Below are positions 14,537 through 23,480 of a stretch of DNA of 33,454 bases, piece by piece. Position 1 is the stretch's first letter, and every line of letters begins with the position of its first letter. The notes beneath the pieces were generated by a model. The model did no database searches. It worked only from the letters and a program-made list of their open reading frames with translations, and was not told where the DNA came from. The DNA is from Chloroflexota bacterium. GTDB lineage: Bacteria; Chloroflexota; Dehalococcoidia; UBA2979. The stretch spans positions 1 to 33,454 of the forward strand of contig VXOS01000061.1 in the NCBI GenBank assembly GCA_009839925.1, given 5' to 3'. The position numbers and the translations under genes were made by a program.

Positions 14537-15475
14537 ATGGCTGCCGATACGGCAGCGGCAGGCGGACCGGCGGCGCAGTTCCAGCGCCGCCGAGGCCGCG
14601 AGTTGGTCGAGCAGGCGATCGGCTACGCCCTGTTCCTCTGCGCGGCGATCACGGTGCTCACCACGGTGGGCATCGTCCTCATTCTCGTCGTGGAGGGGCT
14701 GCAGTTCTTCCGCGACGTCTCGCCCTGGGAGTTCTTCACCGGCACGAAGTGGACGCCGCTCTTCACGAACCAGGCGTTCGGCGTGCTGCCGCTGATCGGC
14801 GGCACGTTGCTGGTGGCGGTCGGGGCGGCGCTGATCTCGGTGCCGGTCGGGAGCGCGAGCGCGATCTACCTCTCCGAATTCGCGAGCCCCGCCACGCGCG
14901 CGGTGCTGAAGCCGATCCTCGAGATCCTCGCCGGCGTACCTACCGTGGTGTACGGCTACTTCGCGCTCACGGCGGTCACGCCACTGCTGCGCACCACGCT
15001 GTTCCCCGAGACAGAGATCTTCAACGCGCTCTCGGCGATGGTCGTCGTCGGGATCATGACCATCCCCATGGTCTCCTCGCTCTCCGACGACGCGCTGCAC
15101 GCCGTCCCGGCCGACCTGCGCGAGGCCGCCTACGGCGTGGGCGCGACGAAGTTCGAGGTGGTCACGCGCGTCGTCTATCCGGCGGCGCTGAGCGGGATCA
15201 TCGCCTCGTACATCCTCGCCGCCTCGCGAGCGATCGGGGAGACGATGGCGGTGACGATCGCGGCGGGCGCATCACCGAACCTGACGGCGAACCCGCTGGA
15301 GTCGATCCAGACGATGACCGCGTACATCGTGCAGGTCTCGCTCGGTGACACGCCGCACGGGACGATCGAGTTCCGCACGATCTTCGTCGTCGCGCTGACG
15401 CTGTTTGCGATGACGTTGGTCATGAACATCATCGCCGCGCGGGTCACGGCCCGCTTCCGCGAGGTCTACGACTGA
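14537..15475 (+). CDS. pstC: Phosphate ABC transporter permease PstC
   Basis: A 312-aa inner-membrane permease with six predicted helices. It has the large loop after helix 1 typical of PstC ([19 protein letters not shown], about 54-72) and the EAA coupling motif [16 protein letters not shown] (about 195-210), which contacts PstB. It pairs with PstA to form the channel. A short out-of-frame ATG (14526) stops at once. The ATG at 14537 opens the correct frame. The stop overlaps the pstA ATG (TGATG). Confidence 0.95.
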   Translation: MAADTAAAGGPAAQFQRRRGRELVEQAIGYALFLCAAITVLTTVGIVLILVVEGLQFFRDVSPWEFFTGTKWTPLFTNQAFGVLPLIGGTLLVAVGAALISVPVGSASAIYLSEFASPATRAVLKPILEILAGVPTVVYGYFALTAVTPLLRTTLFPETEIFNALSAMVVVGIMTIPMVSSLSDDALHAVPADLREAAYGVGATKFEVVTRVVYPAALSGIIASYILAASRAIGETMAVTIAAGASPNLTANPLESIQTMTAYIVQVSLGDTPHGTIEFRTIFVVALTLFAMTLVMNIIAARVTARFREVYD

Positions 15476-16404
15476 TGGCCGCCACGGACATGCAAGCCGG
15501 AGCGGACCGCGGCCTGTACGTCCCGAGGCTGTCCTTCCGCCACAAGAAGGGCGCGGCATTCTTCGCAATCTGCCTCGCCGGCACGCTCGTCGGCGTCGTC
15601 TTCCTCGCCTTCCTGTTGCTCGACGTCTGGCGCGATGGCGCGGGCTTCCTGCGCTGGGAGTTCCTCCAGAACTTCCCCTCGCGCTTCCCGGAGCGCGCGG
15701 GCTTCCAGTCGGCGCTGTGGGGCAGCCTCTGGCTGATCATCACGACGGCGCTCCTGGCGTTCCCGATCGGCGTCGGGGCGGCGATCTACCTCGAGGAGTA
15801 CGCACCCCGCGGTTTCGTGACGAAGGCGATCCAGACCAACATCTCCAACCTCGCCGGGGTGCCCTCGATCGTCTTCGGCATCCTCGGCCTGCAGCTCTTC
15901 GTGCGCGGCACGATCGGCATCGGGCCGAGCATCGGGGGCGGCTTCGGGCGCTCGATCATCGCCGGCGGCGCGACGATGGCGCTGCTGATCCTGCCGATCG
16001 TGATCGTCGCCGCGCAGGAGTCGATCCGCGCGGTGCCGCCGTCGCTGCGCGAGGCCTCGTACGGGGTTGGCGCGACGCGCTGGCAGACGGTTTGGCACCA
16101 CGTGCTGCCGCAGGCGTTTCCCGGGATCATGACCGGCACGATCCTGGCGCTGTCGCGGGCGATCGGGGAGACGGCGCCGCTGATCATGATCGGCGCGCTG
16201 ACCTTCGTGGCGTTCCGGCCGGAGAGCCTGCTGGATCCGTTCACGGTGATGCCGATCCAGATCTACAACTGGGTGGCGCGGCCGCAGCCGGAGTTCCAGG
16301 ACCTCGCGGCCACGGGCATCATCGTGCTGCTGGTGATGCTACTCTCGATGAACGCGATAGCCGTGCTGCTGCGGCAGTGGACCGGACGGCGTTACGGACG
16401 CTAG
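15475..16404 (+). CDS. pstA: Phosphate ABC transporter permease PstA
   Basis: A 309-aa permease with six predicted helices. Landmarks are [25 protein letters not shown] (about 59-83), [35 protein letters not shown] (about 103-137, the conserved PstA segment) and the EAA motif [22 protein letters not shown] (about 192-213). It is translationally coupled to pstC by a 1-nt overlap. Confidence 0.95.
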   Translation: MAATDMQAGADRGLYVPRLSFRHKKGAAFFAICLAGTLVGVVFLAFLLLDVWRDGAGFLRWEFLQNFPSRFPERAGFQSALWGSLWLIITTALLAFPIGVGAAIYLEEYAPRGFVTKAIQTNISNLAGVPSIVFGILGLQLFVRGTIGIGPSIGGGFGRSIIAGGATMALLILPIVIVAAQESIRAVPPSLREASYGVGATRWQTVWHHVLPQAFPGIMTGTILALSRAIGETAPLIMIGALTFVAFRPESLLDPFTVMPIQIYNWVARPQPEFQDLAATGIIVLLVMLLSMNAIAVLLRQWTGRRYGR

Positions 16405-16416
16405 GACGTACGCGGG

Positions 16417-16443
16417 CGCCGGTCCCCCTCGCGGGTTCCGGCG
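16417..16443 (+). promoter_or_regulatory. Intercistronic hairpin between pstA and pstB
   Basis: Arms CGCCGG (16417-16422) and CCGGCG (16438-16443), with an inner CCC/GGG pair, lie in the 58-bp gap before pstB. No T-run follows. It may set the ratio of pstA to pstB message by partial termination or RNA protection. Confidence 0.35.
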
Positions 16444-16462
16444 GGAGTGAGGAGCCTACGGG

Positions 16463-17344
16463 ATGGTCGGGAACGTGACCGACGAGGCGGAGCGGACGGC
16501 AGCCTCCGCAGCGGCCCGCGCGGCCGGCGTGAGCGTGCAGGCCGGTGTGCGCGCGACGGAGCCCGAGCCGGCGGCGGAACCCGGCATCGCCGTCGAGATG
16601 CGCAACATCAGCCTCTGGTACGGCCAGAAGCAGGCCGTCGGCAACGTCTCGCTCGATGTGCCTCGCAACCGCGTGACCGCGCTGATCGGCCCCTCCGGCT
16701 GCGGCAAGAGCACGTTGCTGCGCTGCATCAACCGCATGAACGACCTGATCGACGGCGTGCGCATCGAGGGCGAAGTCATGATCGACGGCGCGAACATCTA
16801 CGCGCCCAACACGGAGCCCTCCCAGGTGCGCCGCCACGTGGGCATGGTCTTCCAGAAGCCCAACCCGTTCCCCAAGTCGATCTACGACAACGTGGCCTTC
16901 GGCGCGAAGATCAACGGCTACACCGGCAACATGGACGACCTCGTGGAGGAGTCGCTGACCAAGGCGGCGCTCTGGGACGAGGTCAAGCACGAGCTCAAGA
17001 AGTCCGGGCTGGCGCTGTCGGGAGGGCAGCAGCAGCGGCTCTGCATCGCCCGCGCGATCGCGGTGAACCCGGAGATCGTGCTGATGGACGAGCCTTGTTC
17101 CGCCCTCGACCCGATCGCGACGCAGCGGATCGAGGATCTGATGCTCGAGCTGGCGAACGACTACACAATCGTTGTAGTCACGCATAACATGCAGCAGGCG
17201 GCACGCGTCTCGCACAAGACGGCGTTCATGCTCGCCGAGGACGATCTGGTTGGACGACTGATCGAGTTCTCCGACACGGACGAGATCTTCCTCAACCCGC
17301 AGGACAGCCGCACAGAGGAATACATCACCGGCCGCTTCGGATAG
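16463..17344 (+). CDS. pstB: Phosphate ABC transporter ATP-binding protein PstB
   Basis: A 293-aa ABC ATPase powering phosphate import. Walker [10 protein letters not shown] is at 76-84, the Q-loop at [15 protein letters not shown], signature LSGGQQQR at 185-192, and Walker B IVLMDEP at 205-211, followed by the PstB-specific [16 protein letters not shown]. The first 41 residues (Ala/Glu-rich, [10 protein letters not shown]) are an extension beyond the usual approx. 250-aa PstB. GAGGAG lies about 8 nt before the ATG. Confidence 0.95.
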   Translation: MVGNVTDEAERTAASAAARAAGVSVQAGVRATEPEPAAEPGIAVEMRNISLWYGQKQAVGNVSLDVPRNRVTALIGPSGCGKSTLLRCINRMNDLIDGVRIEGEVMIDGANIYAPNTEPSQVRRHVGMVFQKPNPFPKSIYDNVAFGAKINGYTGNMDDLVEESLTKAALWDEVKHELKKSGLALSGGQQQRLCIARAIAVNPEIVLMDEPCSALDPIATQRIEDLMLELANDYTIVVVTHNMQQAARVSHKTAFMLAEDDLVGRLIEFSDTDEIFLNPQDSRTEEYITGRFG

Positions 17345-17391
17345 TACCCGACGCAGCCGCGAGGTCGCCCGGACGCGCCGGCGGCAGCGCG

Positions 17392-17397
17392 TACCAT
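17392..17397 (+). promoter_or_regulatory. Candidate -10 element for phoU
   Basis: TACCAT in the 111-bp pstB-phoU gap, 58 nt before the phoU ATG. The gap is long for this operon, so phoU may have a promoter of its own. The call rests on the hexamer alone. Confidence 0.22.
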
Positions 17398-17455
17398 CGG
17401 GACCCCCAACAGGCGGACGGACGCAGCACCGCCGGATCGGAGCACGAGAAGCGAG

Positions 17456-18121
17456 ATGCCGCGAGAGCAGTTCCAGGCTGACCTCGACCGGCTGCAGGAC
17501 GGCCTGCTCGAGATGGGTGCGATGGTCGATCGCCAGATCGAACGCGCCATGGCCGCGCTCGTCGAACGCGATGTCGCGCTCGCCGACGCGGTGATCCGCG
17601 ACGATGCCGAGGTCAACCGCAAGCGTTTCGACCTGGACAACCAGGTCCTGCACTTGCTCGCTCAACAGGGCCCGATGGCGCGCGACCTGCGCGTCGTGAT
17701 CTCGGTCCTCTCGATGGTCGTCGACCTCGAGCGGATGGGGGACCACGCCAAGGGCATCGGCGCGATCGTGCAGATGATGTCGGACGAGCCGCTGGTCAAG
17801 CCGCTGGTCGACATCCCCGAGATGGCGACACGGGCGCGCTCGATGCTCAACAACTCCCTCGACGCCTTCGTCAACGGCGACATCGAGGCCGCCTACCGGG
17901 TCGGGCAGGCAGACGACGGCGTGGACGAGTTGCAGGACCGGGTCTACAAGGACCTGGTCGCGATCATGATCAACGACCCTGCGACGGTGGAGCCCTGCAC
18001 GCACCTGCTCTGGGTGGCGCACAACCTCGAGCGGATCGCGGACCGCACCACGAACATCGCCGAGCGCGTCGTCTTCGCCGAGACCGGCGAGATCGTCGAG
18101 ATGGACCTCTCGACCTACTAG
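17456..18121 (+). CDS. phoU: Phosphate signalling protein PhoU
   Basis: A 221-aa all-helical PhoU with two repeats. Each repeat carries its metal-cluster motif: DLERMGDHAKGIG (90-102) and NLERIADRTTNIAERV (190-205). PhoU links the Pst transporter to the PhoR-type sensor kinase and restrains phosphate uptake when phosphate is plentiful. No phoR/phoB pair is present in this window. It is convergent with the aquaporin gene (11-bp gap). Confidence 0.95.
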   Translation: MPREQFQADLDRLQDGLLEMGAMVDRQIERAMAALVERDVALADAVIRDDAEVNRKRFDLDNQVLHLLAQQGPMARDLRVVISVLSMVVDLERMGDHAKGIGAIVQMMSDEPLVKPLVDIPEMATRARSMLNNSLDAFVNGDIEAAYRVGQADDGVDELQDRVYKDLVAIMINDPATVEPCTHLLWVAHNLERIADRTTNIAERVVFAETGEIVEMDLSTY

Positions 18122-18132
18122 GCGCTCACGCG

Positions 18133-18831
18133 CTAAGCGGCGTCATCCGAGCCCGGCGGGCTGGCCGCCCGCACGAACTGGTAGAGCAGCCCGCCGAGGA
18201 TCGCGCCGGCGATCGGCCCGGCCCAGTAGACCCAGTGGTCCGTCCACGTGCCGGAGAGCAGCGCCGGCCCGAACGAGCGCGCGGGGTTCATCGAGGCGCC
18301 CGCGATCGGGCCGGAGAAGGTGGCGGCAAGGCCGACGTAGCCGCCGATCGCGATCGCCGCCGTGCCGCGCACGGCGCGCGCGTCGGTAGCGACGGCCATG
18401 ATCACGAACATCAGGAAGGTGGTGATCACCACCTCGAGGCCGAGCGCCTGCGCGGCCGTGTCGCTCGGCTCGGTGCTGCCGAGGTCCGCGACGCGCCCGA
18501 ACAGCCAGCGCAGCGCCAGCGCGGCGGCGGCCGCCCCGGCCAGCTGCGCGACGAGATAGGGCAGCACGTAGGCGCGCGGGAAGCGCCCGACGGCGGCGAA
18601 GGCGATGGTCACGGCCGGGTTGATGTGCGCGCCGGAGATGTGCCCCGTCGCGAAGACCGCGGCCATCACCGCCAGACCGAAGCTGAGACCGATCCCGAGC
18701 GAACCGACCCCGCCCCCGGAGACGGCGTCGATGACCACGGCGCCGGGACCGGCGAAGACGAGCAGGAACGTGCCGAGCGACTCGGCGGCGTATGCCCGCC
18801 TGTGATCGAAGTTCGGGAGCCATTCGCGCAT
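18133..18831 (-). CDS. MIP/aquaporin family channel
   Basis: A 232-aa inner-membrane channel with six predicted helices and both half-helix signatures: SGAHINPAVT (NPA at 71-73) and GASMNPARSFGPAL (NPA at 182-184, followed by Arg185 of the selectivity filter). The short length and absence of the GlpF-type NxARD in the second motif suggest water rather than glycerol transport. This is inference. The ATG at 18831 opens MREWLPNFDHRRAYAAESLGTF. Confidence 0.93.
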   Translation of the reverse strand: MREWLPNFDHRRAYAAESLGTFLLVFAGPGAVVIDAVSGGGVGSLGIGLSFGLAVMAAVFATGHISGAHINPAVTIAFAAVGRFPRAYVLPYLVAQLAGAAAAALALRWLFGRVADLGSTEPSDTAAQALGLEVVITTFLMFVIMAVATDARAVRGTAAIAIGGYVGLAATFSGPIAGASMNPARSFGPALLSGTWTDHWVYWAGPIAGAILGGLLYQFVRAASPPGSDDAA

Positions 18832-18962
18832 CGGAAGAGCCTACCGCGAGGCGACCAAGCAGTCGTTAATCGGGCAGCCCGCCTCGCCACCTGCGCAAGG
18901 GTTGCACCAGCGCATACCTGGCGAGGGCGCCACTGCCCAACCAACGTCCGTTCGCGGCGATG

Positions 18963-18998
18963 TACCATGAGTGCATCCGCTCACTCGCCGTTGGCGAG
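18963..18998 (+). promoter_or_regulatory. Candidate promoter and dyad upstream of toxin-antitoxin pair
   Basis: A possible -10 TACCAT (18963-18968) is followed by the inverted repeat CTCGCC (18984-18989)/GGCGAG (18993-18998) with a 3-nt loop, then a GGAAGGAAA ribosome binding site before the ATG at 19017. A dyad here would suit antitoxin autorepression, which is inference. The rest of the gap (18832-18962) shows nothing I can name. Confidence 0.3.
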
Positions 18999-19016
18999 CC
19001 CGGAAGGAAACGGATA

Positions 19017-19247
19017 ATGGGACCGCTGGACAGGATCACCGTCGATCCTGCCGTCATGGGCGGCAAGGCCTGCATTCGCGGCATGCGGGTCACAGTAGGG
19101 ACCATCGTGGGACTGTTGGCGTCCGGCCGCTCGCCTGACGACATCCTGGAGTCCTATCCGTATCTTGAGCGAGAGGACATCGAGCAGTCTCTGGCTTACG
19201 CAGCCTGGAGGCTGGAGGAGCGCGAAGTTCCCCTCTCCGCACCGTGA
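19017..19247 (+). CDS. DUF433 family antitoxin
   Basis: A 76-aa DUF433 protein: DRITVDPAVMGGKACIRGMRVTVGTIVGLLASGRSPDDILESYPYLEREDIEQSLAYAA is the whole-family signature (residues 5-63, with key GGKACIRGMRVTV and YPYLEREDIE). DUF433 proteins have a helix-turn-helix-like fold and are encoded upstream of DUF5615/PIN-like toxins. The ATG at 19017 has a GGAAGGAAA site. An upstream in-frame ATG (18960) lies over the probable promoter. Its stop overlaps the toxin GTG by 4 nt. The pair's codons use more A/T in third position than the surrounding genes, suggesting acquisition. Confidence 0.88.
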   Translation: MGPLDRITVDPAVMGGKACIRGMRVTVGTIVGLLASGRSPDDILESYPYLEREDIEQSLAYAAWRLEEREVPLSAP

Positions 19248-19612
19248 GGCCGAAGCTCCTCCTCGACATGAACCTGTCGCCCGAATGGGTGCGGACGTTG
19301 CAGGAACAAGGGTGGGAGGCTGAGCACTGGTCCACCATCGGCGACCCAGGGGCCACCGATAGGGAGATCATGGACTGGGCTGCCTCTCACCAGTATGTCG
19401 TGTTCACCCACGATCTCGACTTCGGGACCATGCTGGCGCTATCGCACCGGGCTGGCCCCAGTGTGCTTCAGATTCGGGCCGCGAACATGCTGCCAGATCA
19501 GTTGGAGGGGTCCGTCATCGCTGCGCTCAGTCAGCATGAGGCAGACCTGGCGGCTGGAGCACTGGTCGTCGTTGACCAGAGCCGGAGCCGGGTTCGAGTC
19601 TTGCCACTATGA
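19244..19612 (+). CDS. DUF5615 PIN-like toxin
   Basis: A 122-aa PIN-like (Mut7-C/DUF5615) protein, predicted metal-dependent RNase toxin. It has KLLLDMNLSPEWV with Asp8 (residues 4-16), GATDREIMDWA with Asp39/Glu41, and VVFTHDLDFG with Asp57/Asp59 (52-61), which would make the acidic metal site. The tail LLSHRAGPSVLQIR-like segment (IRAANMLPDQLEGSV) matches the family's approx. 110-120 aa. GTG start, coupled to the DUF433 antitoxin. RNase activity and target are not shown by sequence. Confidence 0.86.
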   Translation: MRPKLLLDMNLSPEWVRTLQEQGWEAEHWSTIGDPGATDREIMDWAASHQYVVFTHDLDFGTMLALSHRAGPSVLQIRAANMLPDQLEGSVIAALSQHEADLAAGALVVVDQSRSRVRVLPL

Positions 19613-19655
19613 GATCGTAGAGCGCCTCCCACCGGCAGGGGTTGCGCTGCGGGCC

Positions 19656-19661
19656 TACACT
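19656..19661 (+). promoter_or_regulatory. Candidate -10 element for CYTH-CHAD gene
   Basis: TACACT ends 9 nt before the GTG at 19671. Transcription would start within a few nucleotides of the GTG, giving a nearly leaderless message. This fits the absence of any ribosome binding site there. Confidence 0.3.
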
Positions 19662-19670
19662 CGTGCTCCG

Positions 19671-21290
19671 GTGCAGCGAGCAGTCTCCCCAGCCGACTCG
19701 CGTCCCTGCCTCGATCACGAAGTCGAGTGGCAATTCGTCGTCGACGACCCTGCCGAGGCGGAGCGCGTCCTCCGGCGTGAAGCTGCGGCGGACGGGCTCA
19801 GCCTGGAGGCGCTCGGCGAGCAGCGGCTGGTCGATCGATACCTCGACACGGACGGGTGGGCGTTCCATCGCGCGGGGTTCGCGCTGCGGCTGCGCCAGGG
19901 GACCGGCCCGGCGCTGGCGGAGCTGAAGGCGCTGACCGGAGGAGACGACGCCCCCGAGGAGCACGCGCCGCTGCGCAGGCGGGAGATCAGCGAACGCCTC
20001 AGCGCCGCCTATCCGCTCGCGCCCCTGGCCGGGCTGCGAGCCGGGTCGGGACCGGTCTCGCGCCGCGTGCGCGACGTCGCCGGGAACGCCACCCCGCGGC
20101 CGCTGTTCACGCTGCGCACAGTGCGACGCCGCTTCGCCCTGCGTTCAGCCTGCGCCACGCTCGCCGAGGTCGCGATAGATGACACCTCGATCCTGCACGC
20201 GGGCGGCGAAGCGGCGGCCGGACTGCGCCGCCTCGAGGTCGAGGTCGGCAGTGCCTCCACCGCCGAGCAGGTCGCGCCATTCGCTCGGCGGCTGCGCGAG
20301 AACGCCGGGCTGCGGCCGGCGGAGGGCTCCAAGTTCGAGGCAGGCCTCACGGCCGTCGGGCTGCACCCCGAAACGGCGCCCGACCTGGGGCCGACGGACT
20401 ACGACCACGCCTCGAGTCTCTCCGAGGTGGCTCGCGCCGCGCTGCGGCGCCAGCTGGCGGCCTGCCTCGCCGAGGAACCGGGGACCCGGCTGGGCGACGA
20501 CATTGAGGCGCTGCACCGCATGCGCGTCGCCAGCCGCCGGATGCGGGCGGTGACCCGCAGCTTCGCGGAGGCGCTCACCCCGGAGCTGCTCGCGCTGCGC
20601 GAGGAGTGGCGCTGGATCGCGGACGCGCTGGGCGAGGTCCGTGACCTCGACGTGCAGATCGAGGCGCTTGGCGAGGCGGATGCCGCCCTCGCGCCGCTGC
20701 GCGAGCAGCTGCAGGCCGCGCGCAGCGACGCGCGCGTGGAGCTGCTGGCGGCGCTGAACTCGCCGCGCTACGAGGCGCTGACCGAGGGCATGGCGCAGGC
20801 CTTGCGCGGCCCGGCTCCGAGCGAGGGCGCGGGCGCCCAGCCCGCGCGGCTCGCGGTCCCGAGGCTGCTGCGCCGCGCACGCAAGCGGCTGAGGCGGACC
20901 GTCCGGCACCTCGACGGCGACGCGCCGGCTCGCGAGTACCACCGCGCGCGGATCCGGGCGAAGCGGGTGCGCTACGCGACCGAGTGCGTCGCGAACCTCT
21001 ACGGGGAGCCGGCCCGGGAGCTGATCGCGGCGCTCAAGCACGTGCAGGACGTGCTCGGCCGCAGTCAGGACGCATCGATCGCGATCGCGCGGCTGCAGGG
21101 GATCGCTTGCGCCGATCGCGATACTCCGCCCGGGACGCTGTTCGCGATGGGCCGCCTGGCCGAACGCGAAGCCCGCGTGCTTGCCACGAGGGACGAGGCG
21201 TTCCGCGTCGCATGGGCTCGCTTCCGGAAGTGCTGGAAGCGGTTCGACCGGGCGCTCGGCGACGCGGCCTGCTCCGGGGAATCGCGATGA
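19671..21290 (+). CDS. CYTH-CHAD domain protein (polyphosphate-binding type)
   Basis: A 539-aa two-domain protein. The N-terminal CYTH (triphosphate tunnel) domain is about residues 15-220 (VDRYLDTDGWAFHRAGFALRLR near 51-72). The C-terminal CHAD domain is about 255-525, with the two conserved histidine-basic helices HRMRVASRRMRAVTRSF (near 282) and HRARIRAKRVRYATE (near 424). CHAD domains bind polyphosphate. CYTH domains hydrolyse triphosphate or bind it. The family's ExExK appears as EVEWQ (17-21), so the lysine is Gln21. No better start than GTG 19671 is found in frame. Its stop overlaps the sixA ATG. In a region with pst, phoU and ppx, a polyP role is likely. Confidence 0.85.
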   Translation: MQRAVSPADSRPCLDHEVEWQFVVDDPAEAERVLRREAAADGLSLEALGEQRLVDRYLDTDGWAFHRAGFALRLRQGTGPALAELKALTGGDDAPEEHAPLRRREISERLSAAYPLAPLAGLRAGSGPVSRRVRDVAGNATPRPLFTLRTVRRRFALRSACATLAEVAIDDTSILHAGGEAAAGLRRLEVEVGSASTAEQVAPFARRLRENAGLRPAEGSKFEAGLTAVGLHPETAPDLGPTDYDHASSLSEVARAALRRQLAACLAEEPGTRLGDDIEALHRMRVASRRMRAVTRSFAEALTPELLALREEWRWIADALGEVRDLDVQIEALGEADAALAPLREQLQAARSDARVELLAALNSPRYEALTEGMAQALRGPAPSEGAGAQPARLAVPRLLRRARKRLRRTVRHLDGDAPAREYHRARIRAKRVRYATECVANLYGEPARELIAALKHVQDVLGRSQDASIAIARLQGIACADRDTPPGTLFAMGRLAEREARVLATRDEAFRVAWARFRKCWKRFDRALGDAACSGESR

Positions 21291-21835
21291 ACCTCTACCT
21301 CGTCCGCCACGCGATCGCCGAGGAGCGCGATGCGCGGCGCTGGCCCGACGACGCGCTGCGCCCGCTCTCCGATCGCGGCCGACGGCGCTTCGAACGCGCC
21401 GCCGCCGGGCTGCGCCGGCTGGGCATCGAGGTCGACGTGCTGCTGACCAGCCCCTACATCCGCGCCTGGGCGACCGCCGTGATCCTCTCCTCGGAGGCCG
21501 GCTGGCCGGCCCCGGTCGTGTTCGACTCCGCGCGGCCGAGGAGCAGGCCGGAGCACGCGCTCGCCGAGCTGTCGCGGATCGCGGAGCAGCGCACGAGCAT
21601 CGGCGAGGGGCGTGCGATCGCCCTGGTCGGCCACGAGCCGGACCTCGGTCAGCTCGCCTCGGTGCTGCTGACCGGCGAGCCCCACGCGCTGTGGCTGCGC
21701 TGGCGCAAGGGCGGCGTTGCCTGCCTGCGCTGCGACCCCGCGCTGCTGCCCGGCAGCGCGACGCTCGAGGAGTACCTGCCGCCGAAGGTGCTGCGTGGCA
21801 TCTCCGGCCGCCGCCAGCGCGACGCGAACGGCTAG
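21287..21835 (+). CDS. sixA: SixA-type phosphohistidine phosphatase
   Basis: A 182-aa histidine-phosphatase-superfamily protein. The catalytic RHA motif is at Arg7-His8, the SPYIRAWATA segment has Arg59, and the second histidine is His116 in LVGHEPDL. The small size and the N-terminal LYLVRHAIAEERD-W-DD-RPLSDRG pattern are those of SixA, which removes phosphate from phosphohistidine in phosphotransfer proteins. ATGA overlap with the CHAD gene indicates coupled expression. CHAD-SixA neighbours recur in other bacteria as I recall. The last 4 bp overlap the convergent ppx gene. Confidence 0.87.
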   Translation: MNLYLVRHAIAEERDARRWPDDALRPLSDRGRRRFERAAAGLRRLGIEVDVLLTSPYIRAWATAVILSSEAGWPAPVVFDSARPRSRPEHALAELSRIAEQRTSIGEGRAIALVGHEPDLGQLASVLLTGEPHALWLRWRKGGVACLRCDPALLPGSATLEEYLPPKVLRGISGRRQRDANG

Positions 21836-23382
21836 CCTCCGCCGAGGACGCCGACCTTCCCCCGTTCGTCCTCGATCAGCAGTCGCCTGCCGAAGACCTG
21901 CTCGAGGCGCGCCGCGATCCGATCCGGACGCCAGCTGGAGCGGCCCGGCAGCAGCACGCGCAGATCGCCGCCCGCATCCAGCGTCACCTGGGGCGGCGCG
22001 CCGGGCGGCAGACGCAGCTCCATCGCGTCCGCCAGCACGAGGAGCGCGGCCGCCCGCTGCAGAGCCTCGTCGTCCTCGGGCCCGAGCAGCGGGCGCAGCA
22101 CGCGCGCCAGCGTCTGCGGGCGATGCGCGATGCGGATCAGGGCGGCGAGGCGCGCCACATCGTCGTGCGCGAATCCGCTGAGGTCCGCGCTGAGCACGAT
22201 CTCCGCGGCGGCGCGCTGGCGGCGGTACGCGTCAACGGAGCCGCCGATGTCGTAGAGCGTCGAGGCGTAACGCAGCGTCTCGCGCAGGCCCTCGCCGGCC
22301 TCCGGGTCGAGCAGCGCGAGCAGCAGCTCGACGATCCCGGTGCGGCGGCGGGCCCGATCGTCGTCCCAGCTCGCGAAGCGCCGCGCGAGCGCCCCGACCG
22401 AGGCGCGACGCACGATGGGCGGGTCGGGCAACGGACCGTCGCCCCGCGCGACGCCCTCTCGCAGGCCCTGTCCGGAGACGAGCAGCGAGCGCCCGCGCAC
22501 GTGCTCGGCCACGGCAAGCACGCCGCTCGCGCCGGCCACGATGATGTCGCTGCGATCACGGTTCAGGCCGGGCACCAGGCGGCGCTGGGCCGGCTTGAGG
22601 CTGGCGAGGCGGTTGCGGACGCGACGCAGGCGGCGCGAGGTCAGCGTGTAGCCGTGCACGCGAACGATCGGATAGCGCCGCCCTCGGCGGCTCACCGCCG
22701 CGAGGTTGCGGACCGTGCCCCCGGTCCCCACCAGCACCTCGTCCCTCGCGAGGCGCGGCACGCCCGCGCTGACGAGTTCGGCGCGGACGTGCAGGCGCAG
22801 CGCCTCGATCTCCTGGTCCGAGGGCGGATCCGAGGGCAGCAGGCGATCGGTCAATCTCAGCGTGCCGAGCGGGAAGCTCCAGGTCTCGCGGATCGCGCGG
22901 TCGCGGAAGCGTGCGATCTGCAGGCTGCCTCCACCAAGGTCGACGACCAGCCCGTGCTCGACGGGCAGCCCGTAGATCGCCCCGAGCGCGGCGCGCCGCC
23001 CCTCGGTCTCGCCGTCGAGCACCTCCAGCTCGATGCCCCAGCGGTCGCGGATCGCGGCTTCGAGGTCGAATGCGTTGCCGGCGTCGCGCAGGGCCGCGGT
23101 GCCGACGGCGGAGACGCGGGCGACTCCCCGCCGGGCGGCGAGCGCCATGAAGTCGTCGAGGACGGTCAGCGTGCGATCGAGCGCCTCCGTCGGAAGGCCG
23201 CCCGTGGCGTCGACCGCGCGGGCGAGCCGCACGGTGGCGCGCGGCTCGGCGATGACCTCGAGGTAGCCGTCGCTGCGGGGCCGCGCGATCATCATGCGCA
23301 GGGAGTTCGAGCCGACGTCGATCACGGCGATCGGCTCCGGCTCGCCGGGACTGGCGTGCGGACCCGTCAGGCGTGCGCTCAT
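21832..23382 (-). CDS. ppx: Ppx/GppA family phosphatase
   Basis: A 516-aa exopolyphosphatase/guanosine pentaphosphatase. The ASKHA ATPase-like part covers residues 17-310: DVGSNSLRM (22-30), VGTAALRDA (93-101), DGETEGRR with the catalytic-glutamate position Glu125/127, and VVDLGGGSLQ (146-155). The C-terminal HD-like helical part follows (about 330-500). It releases phosphate from polyP or converts pppGpp to ppGpp. The sequence does not decide which. The ATG at 23382 is chosen because upstream in-frame codons lie over the promoter region. It is convergent with CHAD-sixA. Confidence 0.9.
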   Translation of the reverse strand: MSARLTGPHASPGEPEPIAVIDVGSNSLRMMIARPRSDGYLEVIAEPRATVRLARAVDATGGLPTEALDRTLTVLDDFMALAARRGVARVSAVGTAALRDAGNAFDLEAAIRDRWGIELEVLDGETEGRRAALGAIYGLPVEHGLVVDLGGGSLQIARFRDRAIRETWSFPLGTLRLTDRLLPSDPPSDQEIEALRLHVRAELVSAGVPRLARDEVLVGTGGTVRNLAAVSRRGRRYPIVRVHGYTLTSRRLRRVRNRLASLKPAQRRLVPGLNRDRSDIIVAGASGVLAVAEHVRGRSLLVSGQGLREGVARGDGPLPDPPIVRRASVGALARRFASWDDDRARRRTGIVELLLALLDPEAGEGLRETLRYASTLYDIGGSVDAYRRQRAAAEIVLSADLSGFAHDDVARLAALIRIAHRPQTLARVLRPLLGPEDDEALQRAAALLVLADAMELRLPPGAPPQVTLDAGGDLRVLLPGRSSWRPDRIAARLEQVFGRRLLIEDERGKVGVLGGG

Positions 23383-23434
23383 GCACCGATCCGTATGCGC
23401 GCTTCGCGCCGTGGCGGGGAGCCGTCGGGCAGCC

Positions 23435-23462
23435 ATGATACCGGCCGCGCCGTTTGTGGTAA
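23435..23462 (-). promoter_or_regulatory. Candidate promoter of ppx
   Basis: On the minus strand TTACCA (23462-23457), a 16-nt spacer and TATCAT (23440-23435) form a reasonable -35/-10 pair, giving a leader of about 45 nt before the ATG at 23382. Confidence 0.4.
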
Positions 23463-23480
23463 GCAGAGTTGGGGCAGCCG

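Noticed and set aside
18122-18132. Bidirectional terminator between phoU and the aquaporin gene
   Set aside because: Only weak GCGCT/AGCG pairing, no T-runs, and the 11-bp gap is too short for a convincing hairpin.
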